Source: Candidatus Roizmanbacteria bacterium (GTDB lineage: Bacteria; Patescibacteriota; Microgenomatia; UBA1406; GWC2-37-13). Taken from it: a stretch of 27,798 nt of DNA. How positions within the stretch are numbered: position 1 is the stretch's first letter; each line of letters begins with the position of its first letter. Location of the stretch: assembly GCA_026395475.1 (NCBI GenBank), contig JAPLYQ010000024.1, forward strand, positions 1-27,798. The letters are read 5' to 3'. Below are positions 22,992-27,798 of this stretch, piece after piece. Under the pieces are notes generated by a model, which saw nothing but the letters and a program-made list of their open reading frames with translations, was not told the DNA's origin and made no database searches. The translations under genes and the position numbers were made by a program.

Positions 22992-23429
22992 TTACTGCAA
23001 TTTTTGTAAAGCAGCCATGATGCGGGAAGACTCTGCTTTGTTTTTGAGTTCCTTCATGCAAATCCCAATGATTGCTTTTGGATTTTTTGCAATCGCCTCT
23101 TTATTACCCTCAATAAGAGCAGTCACTGCCTTGTTGAGCTCCTCATCGGTCATCTCTGGAGGAAGATAGGCATTTACGATAGTAAGTTGTTTTTGCGATT
23201 CTTCGGTAAGGTCTGCCCGGCCACCTTTGGTGAATGACTCAATAGATTCTAATAATTCTTTTTTTGTCTTTTTAATAACGCCAAGAACTTCCTCATCATT
23301 CAAGGGAGCCTTTTTTTCAATCTCCTTATTCTTAATAAGGGCGATAATACCCCTTATAGTTTGCAACTTAAGAGTATCCTTTGACTTAAGGGCGATTATT
23401 TGTTCGGCTTGCAATTGTTCGTATAGCAT
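22992..23429 (-). CDS. yqeY: GatB/YqeY domain protein
   Basis: 145 residues, normal for free-standing YqeY. Recognisable are ALKSKDTLKLQTIRGIIALIKNKEIEK, a central EEVLGVIKKTKKELLESIESF, and the QLTIVNAYLPPEMTDEEL and GICMKELKNKAESSRIMAALQKL segments. The fold equals the tRNA-binding tail of the GatB amidotransferase; a role in tRNA-dependent amidation is presumed but unproven. TATAAT (23436-23441, minus) ends 6 nt before the ATG. Confidence 0.9.
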   Translation of the reverse strand: MLYEQLQAEQIIALKSKDTLKLQTIRGIIALIKNKEIEKKAPLNDEEVLGVIKKTKKELLESIESFTKGGRADLTEESQKQLTIVNAYLPPEMTDEELNKAVTALIEGNKEAIAKNPKAIIGICMKELKNKAESSRIMAALQKLQ

Positions 23430-23435
23430 AGAATA

Positions 23436-23441
23436 ATTATA
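23436..23441 (-). promoter_or_regulatory. -10 box of the yqeY-ftsB operon
   Basis: TATAAT on the minus strand, 6 nt before the yqeY start codon. Confidence 0.55.
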
Positions 23442-23557
23442 TACTTCTCGGGCCGGTTTGCAATCTATAAAGGATTGTCATTACAGCTTAGAGTAAGATA
23501 ACTAGCGTATAGTATGGTGTGAGTGATACACTCTATTTATAAACATCATTTAAAAAT

Positions 23558-23971
23558 ATGAAAAAAAAAGATACAACACCAGACATGCTGCAGCTTTTCA
23601 AAAGCTTTAAATCCGATGTACTAGACAAAAAACAGAGCCATGAACAGATGGTGAAGGAAGTGTATATGATGAAATTTAAAATTCGCCCTCTTCAAGGAGA
23701 TATTTCAAAACTTAACTTTTCAAACGCAACATTTGTAGAGACCATTTGGCAGTTGGGCAAGATGGACGACTTTATTGAAAAACATCTGCATAAAATAAAT
23801 AAAAAACAGGAAGAGGCATTTTTTCATTATTTTGAAGGAATGTATAAACAACTTCAAAACACATTGAACTCCCTCCATTTTGGAACTCAAAAAGGGGACA
23901 TGTTTAATAAGCGTGATTTTGTAGAAATGGAAATATATAAAGAAAGAAAAAATAAAAAGTTGCGTAACTAA
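23558..23971 (+). CDS. Hypothetical charged helical protein
   Basis: 137 residues, rich in Lys, Glu and Phe, no membrane helix, no signal peptide and no motif I recognise; predicted helical from the pattern (MDDFIEKHLHKINKKQEEAFFHYFEGMYKQLQNTL). Upstream is TATAGT (near 23506) and a small palindrome GAGTG-ATA-CACTC that could be an operator. Unlike most genes here it would have a 5' leader of about 40 nt if that -10 is used. It stands 14 nt before a DEDD exonuclease gene, probably co-transcribed. Confidence 0.65.
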   Translation: MKKKDTTPDMLQLFKSFKSDVLDKKQSHEQMVKEVYMMKFKIRPLQGDISKLNFSNATFVETIWQLGKMDDFIEKHLHKINKKQEEAFFHYFEGMYKQLQNTLNSLHFGTQKGDMFNKRDFVEMEIYKERKNKKLRN

Positions 23972-23985
23972 TAACTTCACCCATC

Positions 23986-24564
23986 ATGAAAAAATTCCCA
24001 GTTATTATTGATCTAGAAACAAAACACACATTTCGTGAGTTTAGTGAACATGAAAAACTCGGGATATCTGTTATGGCTCTTTATGACTATGGAACTAAAG
24101 AAGGTGTGGTCTTTGAAGAGAAGGAATTAAGTAAAGCATTTCCCATTCTTGAAAATGCATCCTACGTTATTGGATATAACAGCAATGGGTTTGATCTTCC
24201 CGTGCTGCAAGCATACTACCCAGGCAATATTCTTGCTCTTTCCACTTTTGATTTACTTGAAGATATTCGCCTTAAAATTGGAAGACGCCTAGCCCTTAAC
24301 GATATGGCAGCCGCAACATTGGGCAAGAAAAAAACAGGGCATGGACTAATGGCAATTGACTATTATAAGGAAGGAAAGATAGAAGAATTGAAAAAATATT
24401 GTCTTGACGACGTGCTTATCACTAAAGAATTATTTGAATATGGAGTGAAGTATGGGGAAGTGCATTTCATCAATGAGATTGGAAGAAATATCATACGAGT
24501 TGACTGGAAACCATACATGGAGGGGAATGGGAACGCCCAAACAGAACTTACCCTGCCATTTTGA
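23986..24564 (+). CDS. DEDD-family 3'-5' exonuclease-like protein (RNase H fold)
   Basis: 192 residues. The Exo motifs are present: Exo I DLET near the N-terminus, Exo II GYNSNGFDLPVL, and Exo III YCLDDVLITKEL (Y-C-x-x-D, DEDDy type). This is the YprB/predicted exonuclease group, also seen in DnaQ-like proofreading folds. It may trim nucleic acid ends in repair or RNA turnover; the substrate is unknown. No promoter or Shine-Dalgarno motif is evident in the 14-nt gap upstream. Confidence 0.82.
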   Translation: MKKFPVIIDLETKHTFREFSEHEKLGISVMALYDYGTKEGVVFEEKELSKAFPILENASYVIGYNSNGFDLPVLQAYYPGNILALSTFDLLEDIRLKIGRRLALNDMAAATLGKKKTGHGLMAIDYYKEGKIEELKKYCLDDVLITKELFEYGVKYGEVHFINEIGRNIIRVDWKPYMEGNGNAQTELTLPF

Positions 24565-24588
24565 GTCTTCAAGCCTCAATTATTTTGG

Positions 24589-24594
24589 TATAAT
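24589..24594 (+). promoter_or_regulatory. -10 box of the original tRNA-Asn gene
   Basis: TATAAT stands 24 nt before the first (broken) tRNA-Asn copy. It is likely the ancestral tRNA promoter, now separated from the intact tRNA by about 340 bp. Confidence 0.45.
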
Positions 24595-24630
24595 AAACCG
24601 TTCTTTTAAATTTATCTATCCCCTGTAGCT

Positions 24631-24649
24631 TTTACCTCCCAGAGGGAGG
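24631..24649 (+). repeat. Palindromic insert 1 in the tRNA-Asn remnant
   Basis: TTTACCTCCCAGAGGGAGG; CCTCCC and GGGAGG form a 6-bp stem with an AGA loop. It splits the 5' strand of the D stem. Confidence 0.7.
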
Positions 24650-24657
24650 CAACGGTA

Positions 24658-24677
24658 CCTGCCTGTCGGCAGGCAGG
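24658..24677 (+). repeat. Palindromic insert 2 in the tRNA-Asn remnant
   Basis: CCTGCCTG-TCGG-CAGGCAGG, a perfect 8-bp stem with a 4-nt loop, inserted directly before the 3' strand of the D stem. GC-rich, unlike its surroundings. I have an impression that similar palindromes recur in CPR genomes, unverified here. No T-run follows, so it is not a standard terminator. Confidence 0.75.
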
Positions 24678-24693
24678 GAGCAGGTCGCACATA

Positions 24694-24699
24694 TATAAT
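24694..24699 (+). promoter_or_regulatory. -10 box of the GIY-YIG gene
   Basis: TATAAT ends 9 nt before the ATG at 24709 and begins 5 nt after the end of the broken tRNA half. Confidence 0.55.
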
Positions 24700-24708
24700 A
24701 AGAAAAGT

Positions 24709-24948
24709 ATGTATTTTGTATATGCAATTCAAAGTATAAAAGATTTACGGATATATGTAGGATTTAGCATTGATATAGAAAGAAGAATATCAGAACACAA
24801 TCATGGATATGTTTTTTCAACAAAGGGATATTATCCATGGAAATTAATTTACAAAGAAAAAGTTGGAAATAGAGCGAAAGCAAGAATAAGAGAAAAATAT
24901 TTAAAAAGTGGAGTCGGTAAGGAATTTTTAAAATCTATTCCCCTGTAG
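24709..24948 (+). CDS. GIY-YIG nuclease family protein inserted in tRNA-Asn
   Basis: 79 residues, a minimal single-domain GIY-YIG endonuclease (UvrC N-terminal/YhbQ/homing-endonuclease fold). Motifs: YFVYAIQS and RIYVG (Y5, Y16-V17-G18), IERRISEHN with R26 and H30, and the metal-binding E62 in RIREKYLKSG. The last residues IPL and the TAG stop (24946-24948) are encoded by the first ten bases of the intact tRNA-Asn and the bases just before it. The gene has its own -10 box and fills nearly all the space between the two tRNA copies. Such small proteins are often solitary with unknown role; the position suggests a homing nuclease cutting the tRNA-Asn anticodon-loop site. Confidence 0.85.
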   Translation: MYFVYAIQSIKDLRIYVGFSIDIERRISEHNHGYVFSTKGYYPWKLIYKEKVGNRAKARIREKYLKSGVGKEFLKSIPL

Positions 24949-25010
24949 CTCAACGGTAGAGCAGGTCGCTGTTAACGACAAGGTTCCAAGTTCAAATCTT
25001 GGCGGGGGAG
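24939..25010 (+). tRNA. tRNA-Asn(GTT)
   Basis: A 72-nt cloverleaf: acceptor TCCCCTG/CGGGGGA, D arm GCTC-AACGGTA-GAGC, anticodon loop CTGTTAA (anticodon GTT), T arm CCAAG-TTCAAAT-CTTGG, discriminator G73. CCA is not encoded. Its first ten bases overlap the end of the GIY-YIG gene. It has no promoter directly upstream, so its transcript must come through the GIY-YIG gene and would need 5' processing by RNase P. Confidence 0.93.
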
Positions 25011-25075
25011 CACTTCGGTAAGCTCAGTGCAAGCCACAATTCAAAAGAAGTTTGAGCTCCTTGATATAATTTCCT

Positions 25076-25618
25076 ATGACTTCAATTACATATATTGCCT
25101 TTTTGCGGGGAATCAATGTAGGGGGAAATAACATAATAAAGATGACCCTTCTAAAAGAAACCTTCGAAAGATGTGGGTATAAAAACGTCTCAACCTACAT
25201 CCAGAGCGGAAATGTAATTTTTGAATCAGAAGAGAAAAATACCCAAAAGATTACAAATGACCTTGAAAATGAACTTTCAAAAACGTTCGCATATAAGGCA
25301 AAACTAGTGATTTTGTCACATGGTGAATTAATGAGTGTTTTGACCAATACGCCAAAAGAATGGAAAACTAGTAAGGATTTCAGATGTTACGTTGCGTTTA
25401 CAAAAGAGCCGGTAACTCCCGATGAAGTCATTAAAGAAGTAAAACTGAAAGAAGGGATTGATTTTATAAAGAGCGGGACGAATGTAGTATATATGTCTAC
25501 TCTTTTAAGTGGTCTTACAAAAAGCGGCTTCACCAGGTTGATAGGTACAAAGGTTTATCAATATATAACGATCAGAAATTACAATACTATCCAGAAGATT
25601 CTTTCACTTATGGGTTAG
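25076..25618 (+). CDS. DUF1697 family protein
   Basis: 180 residues, normal length. The N-terminus YIAFLRGINVGGNNIIKMTLLKETFERCGYKNVSTYIQSGNVIFES is the diagnostic DUF1697 block; the remainder follows the family to its end. It is a conserved cytoplasmic protein of unknown function, scattered in many bacteria. TATAAT (25065-25070) ends 5 nt before the ATG. The gap after tRNA-Asn holds only an imperfect hairpin (GCACT...AGTGC near 25010-25030). Confidence 0.9.
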   Translation: MTSITYIAFLRGINVGGNNIIKMTLLKETFERCGYKNVSTYIQSGNVIFESEEKNTQKITNDLENELSKTFAYKAKLVILSHGELMSVLTNTPKEWKTSKDFRCYVAFTKEPVTPDEVIKEVKLKEGIDFIKSGTNVVYMSTLLSGLTKSGFTRLIGTKVYQYITIRNYNTIQKILSLMG

Positions 25619-25717
25619 TATTTAAACGAAGATTATTTTTATTACCTCAGCTTGAGGGAGCCAGTAATTTCGACCTTCATTTTTTTTTGACCCCAAACGG
25701 AACGTCCAACATCTTGA

Positions 25718-25723
25718 TATAAT
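25718..25723 (+). promoter_or_regulatory. -10 box of the SRPBCC gene
   Basis: TATAAT ends 6 nt before the ATG at 25730. I see nothing else in the 111-bp gap. Confidence 0.55.
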
Positions 25724-25729
25724 TTTTAT

Positions 25730-26179
25730 ATGCAGGAAAAAATTACTCTTCATGCTAAGTGGATTATAAAAGCTCCTCTGACAGAGGTATTTAACATGAT
25801 GACTGACTTTGAAAAATGGCCTAAGTACTTTCCAAAAGTTGCGGAATCGATACACGTTATAAAACACGGAGAAAACAATTTGGAAATAGAAGCAAACGTC
25901 AAATCGTTCGGACAAAAATTTCCAGTAAAAATGAAAACTCAGATCCTTCCTGGAAAAGGATTCATTTCGGATAATGAAAGCCCAAAATTTGGAACTTCTG
26001 GCCATGAAGAATTATTACTCTCTGAAAATGAAGAAGGAACAATGATCAATTATACATATCAAGTTGTTATTCATAAACTCTGGCTTCGTATAGTTGCACA
26101 ACCTTTGATTGGTTGGCTCTCCATGAGATACTGGGAGAAAGCCGTCATTGATGAACTAAGAAAAAGACTTGAGAAATAG
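25730..26179 (+). CDS. SRPBCC/COQ10-like (START-fold) ligand-binding protein
   Basis: 149 residues with the start of a polyketide-cyclase/COQ10-type domain: a first strand, then APLTEVFNMMTDFEKWPKYFPKVAESIHV, the alternating strands of the helix-grip sheet, and a long C-terminal helix (WEKAVIDELRKRLEK). These proteins bind hydrophobic ligands such as quinones or lipids; the ligand is unknown. No signal peptide. Confidence 0.78.
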   Translation: MQEKITLHAKWIIKAPLTEVFNMMTDFEKWPKYFPKVAESIHVIKHGENNLEIEANVKSFGQKFPVKMKTQILPGKGFISDNESPKFGTSGHEELLLSENEEGTMINYTYQVVIHKLWLRIVAQPLIGWLSMRYWEKAVIDELRKRLEK

Positions 26180-26197
26180 GGAACTTTTCTTTCTTAA

Positions 26198-26410
26198 TTA
26201 TTCCTTAGGTTTATATTCAACTTTCCATACAAGTCCATTCTTAACTGATGCAACTGCAGGAAGGAGATGATTAAGTACTTGTTCGGCAGTTATGCGGAAT
26301 TCTTTCCCTTTTGCCGAAATCTTAAGCCATCCCTTTTCATCTTTATAATATTTTTCGGTGAAATTTTTTGTACCAATATAAATTATATAGCTCTCATTTT
26401 TTAGATTCAT
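26198..26410 (-). CDS. Hypothetical 70-residue protein with a DnaA box in its promoter
   Basis: Starts MNLKNESYIIYIGTKNFTEKYYKDEKGWLKISAKGKEFRITAEQVLNHLL; no membrane helix and no family I recognise. An ATG three codons further upstream exists (26419), but it overlaps the -10 (TAAAAT, 26418-26423 minus), so I prefer 26410, 7 nt after that box. A perfect DnaA box TTATCCACA (plus strand 26410-26418) fills the space between -10 and start. Confidence 0.55.
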   Translation of the reverse strand: MNLKNESYIIYIGTKNFTEKYYKDEKGWLKISAKGKEFRITAEQVLNHLLPAVASVKNGLVWKVEYKPKE

Positions 26411-26423
26411 TATCCACATTTTA
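26410..26423 (-). promoter_or_regulatory. -10 box overlapped by a consensus DnaA box
   Basis: TTATCCACA (26410-26418, plus strand) adjoins TAAAAT (26418-26423, minus strand) and touches the start codon at 26410. Confidence 0.5.
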
Positions 26424-26458
26424 GCACAGCTAAGTTTGTTGCCAGTGAAGTTTTTTGC

Positions 26459-26845
26459 TTAAAACAATTTTGCCTTCGGAGATTCATTTTTATATTTCCA
26501 ATATCCCACAACAGGAGGAAGAACAAATGTGAGAACGTAATAGAGAAGTACATCTGGTTTATAGTAGGATGTTCCTGTCTTTAATAGTTTTACAATACAT
26601 AGATAATCAAGTGCAATGGCCATAAGCATCCATACAAGACCTGTACCAAAATAGCACATAAGCTCTGGGCGCTTTATCTTCTTTATAAGCACCCAAATGG
26701 TAAGGATTGTAGCAAAAGGAGTAATGACCCATCCTATATATGCTTTTGGAACTACAAAAAATAGAATGAACCCTGCAATATATCCGATAAGCCACAGAAT
26801 AAATCCCCAAATGAGCATTGATTTTACTTTCTCTTGTACTGACAT
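26459..26845 (-). CDS. Four-helix conserved membrane protein, function unknown
   Basis: 128 residues with four hydrophobic segments (about 10-32, 37-53, 66-88, 98-115) and a charged C-terminus (KYKNESPKAKLF). I recognise the type as a small conserved membrane protein but not the family. TATAGT (26852-26857, minus) ends 6 nt before the ATG. It diverges from the flavodoxin gene across a 43-bp region with a perfect palindrome. Confidence 0.7.
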   Translation of the reverse strand: MSVQEKVKSMLIWGFILWLIGYIAGFILFFVVPKAYIGWVITPFATILTIWVLIKKIKRPELMCYFGTGLVWMLMAIALDYLCIVKLLKTGTSYYKPDVLLYYVLTFVLPPVVGYWKYKNESPKAKLF

Positions 26846-26851
26846 ACGATT

Positions 26852-26881
26852 ACTATATCAAAATCATGATTTTGTTACAAT
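26852..26881. promoter_or_regulatory. Divergent promoters flanking a 16-bp perfect palindrome
   Basis: Minus-strand TATAGT (26852-26857) and plus-strand TACAAT (26876-26881) flank CAAAATCATGATTTTG (26859-26874), a perfect inverted repeat. Its position between both -10 boxes is right for an operator controlling both genes. Confidence 0.55.
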
Positions 26882-26888
26882 AAAACAT

Positions 26889-27353
26889 ATGAAAACACTT
26901 GTCGTTTATTATTCTCGAACAGGAAACTCCAAAAAAGTTGCTGAGGAAATAGCTTTTCTTCTGAAAGGGGACTGCGAACGCATCATCGATTTGAAAGATA
27001 GAAGTGGAGTAGTAGGGTGGGTTATGGGAGGGAGGGATGGGATGAATAAAAGTCTAACTAAGATTGAGGAAATAACTTTAAATCCCGCAGAATACGATTT
27101 TGTTATTTTGGGGAGTCCAATTTGGGTGAGTCTTCCTCCCGCTATGCGAACATTCATTTCAGAGTATAAACAAGGCCTCAAGAAAGTTGCCTTTTTCTGC
27201 ACAATGGGAGGGTCGGGAAGCCAAAACATGTTTAAAGAAATGGAAACCTTAAGTGGCATGAAACCAATTGTCACAATTGCCATTACCGATAAAGAAATCC
27301 AAACAGGAGAGTATAAACAGAAGATAGAAGAGTTTGTGAAGAAAGTACAATAA
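26889..27353 (+). CDS. Flavodoxin-like protein
   Basis: 154 residues, usual flavodoxin length. The FMN phosphate loop YYSRTGNSKKVAEEIA lies at the N-terminus, GSPIWVSLPPAMRTFI forms the second flavin loop, and FFCTMGGSGSQNMFKEME the third. It would carry electrons or act as a small FMN protein; the FNR-like enzyme at 8.6 kb is a possible partner. The longer open frame from 26697 is antisense to the divergent gene. ATG 26889 lies 7 nt after TACAAT. Confidence 0.88.
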   Translation: MKTLVVYYSRTGNSKKVAEEIAFLLKGDCERIIDLKDRSGVVGWVMGGRDGMNKSLTKIEEITLNPAEYDFVILGSPIWVSLPPAMRTFISEYKQGLKKVAFFCTMGGSGSQNMFKEMETLSGMKPIVTIAITDKEIQTGEYKQKIEEFVKKVQ

Positions 27354-27381
27354 TCTCATACAAAAGTGGTAATATATAAGT

Positions 27382-27798
27382 ATGAAAAACACAAAACTGC
27401 CTTTAGAACAACAAGAAGATCTTCGTAAAACATTAAAAATACGCTTTGAAAAGAATATGAGCCGCCACAAAGGTATAGAATGGGTAAAAGTACAGGAACG
27501 GCTTGAAGCCCATACCGAGAAGCTCTGGTCCTTAAGTGAAATGGAAAGAACAGGGGGAGAACCAGATGTCGTCGAATTTGATAAAAAAACGGGAGAATAC
27601 ATTTTTTTTGATTGCAGTGCAGAAAGTCCCAAAGGGAGACGAAATATATGCTACGATCGAGAGGCGCTTGAGGCAAGAAAGGAATTTAAACCAAAAGATA
27701 CTGCGGTAGACATGGCAACAGCAATGGGAATTGAGATTTTAACGGAAGATGAATATCGACAATTACAGACACGAGGGGAGTTTGATGAAAAAACGTCA
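27382..27798 (+). CDS. DUF4256 family protein (3'-partial)
   Basis: The frame runs off the window end after 139 codons. Blocks typical of DUF4256 are TLKIRFEKNMSRHKGIEW, MERTGGEPDVVEFDKKTGEYIFFDCSAESPKGRR, ICYDREALEARK and MATAMGIEILTEDEYRQLQ. Function unknown; the family is cytoplasmic and single-domain, about 185 residues, so roughly a quarter is missing here. TAATAT (27370-27375) ends 6 nt before the ATG. Confidence 0.88.
   Translation, partial: MKNTKLPLEQQEDLRKTLKIRFEKNMSRHKGIEWVKVQERLEAHTEKLWSLSEMERTGGEPDVVEFDKKTGEYIFFDCSAESPKGRRNICYDREALEARKEFKPKDTAVDMATAMGIEILTEDEYRQLQTRGEFDEKTS

Larger units (their letters stand above)
24619..24688 (+). pseudogene. Broken 5' half of tRNA-Asn with two hairpin insertions
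   Basis: Three blocks, TCCCCTGTAGCT (24619-24630), CAACGGTA (24650-24657) and GAGCAGGTCGC (24678-24688), together equal positions 1-32 of the intact tRNA-Asn at 24939 with 31 of 31 bases identical. The similarity stops exactly after C32. Between the blocks are a 19-nt and a 20-nt palindromic insert. Some AT-rich leader upstream (ATCTAT) is also shared. Confidence 0.85.

Noticed and set aside
24658..24677. Rho-independent terminator
   Set aside because: A strong hairpin, but no T-run follows and transcription must continue to reach the tRNA-Asn.
24689..24938. Group I intron with a homing endonuclease in tRNA-Asn
   Set aside because: Promoter and coding sequence fill the interval, leaving no room for an intron core, and the downstream tRNA is complete by itself, so splicing is not needed.
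26697..26888. 64-residue extension of the flavodoxin
   Set aside because: It is antisense to the divergent membrane protein and crosses the palindrome; flavodoxin starts at the usual point at 26889.

Overview
The window looks like a chromosomal segment of a member of the Candidate Phyla Radiation (Patescibacteria). The support is the gene mix: a VirB4/TraG-like ATPase and two VirB2/TrbC-like pilin subunits in a compact AT-rich genome, a SIMPL protein, a CPR-style FtsB, YqeY, AI-2E-type permeases, several polyprenyl-phosphate glycosyltransferases, and almost no biosynthetic operons. The code is standard: TAA, TAG and TGA all end genes. I cannot place it below phylum level from the sequence alone. 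No rRNA, insertion sequence or CRISPR array was seen.

Layout. 1-2313: two broken genes, guaA (GMP synthase, 5' end outside the window, -1 frame break) and a PIG-V-like mannosyltransferase (one in-frame TAA). 2345-2536: a tRNA locus in which a complete tRNA-Ala(GGC) sits inside the anticodon loop of another tRNA. 2540-6169: acylphosphatase and a cell-surface glycan cluster (GT39-like enzyme, Alg5-like GT2, methyltransferase, small TPR-like membrane protein). 6286-10735: VirB4/TraG-like ATPase, ferredoxin-reductase-like flavoprotein, a tyrosine recombinase that has lost its nucleophile, RNase HI. 10726-13300: dnaN and dnaA with a probable oriC between them (DnaA boxes, a run of DnaA-trios, an AT-rich stretch) and a perfect palindromic pair of DnaA boxes in the dnaA promoter. 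13374-20573: comFC-like gene, AI-2E permease, FAD oxidoreductase, SIMPL protein, tRNA-Pro, mannose-6-phosphate isomerase, glucose-6-phosphate isomerase, UbiA-type prenyltransferase. 20615-21419: two pilin-like membrane proteins. 21436-23429 (minus): YqeY, FtsB/DivIC, tRNA-Met(CAT), GtrB-like glycosyltransferase and a coupled 49-residue membrane protein. 23558-27798: an unknown protein, a DEDD exonuclease, a GIY-YIG nuclease gene wedged into tRNA-Asn, DUF1697, a SRPBCC protein, two small unknown minus-strand genes, a flavodoxin and a partial DUF4256 protein.

Two patterns run through the window. First, I see no Shine-Dalgarno motif before any gene. Instead about 24 genes have a -10-like hexamer (TATAAT, TACAAT, TATGAT and similar) ending 5-9 nt before the start codon, so transcription should begin at or next to the ATG. 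This fits widespread leaderless mRNA, and in three cases the stop codon of the upstream gene is part of the next gene's -10 box. Second, two tRNA genes are interrupted at the same place, just after position 32 in the anticodon loop. One is interrupted by a GIY-YIG nuclease unit that rebuilds an intact tRNA-Asn, the other by a 103-nt segment carrying tRNA-Ala. The tRNA-Asn/GIY-YIG arrangement is the best candidate for an undescribed mobile system.

Metabolically, mannose-6-P and glucose-6-P isomerases feed hexose phosphates to the surface-sugar enzymes (Alg5-like, GtrB-like, GT39-like, UbiA-like, UDP-galactopyranose-mutase-like). The pilin-like proteins and the VirB4/TraG-like ATPase point to a type IV secretion or pilus-like apparatus.
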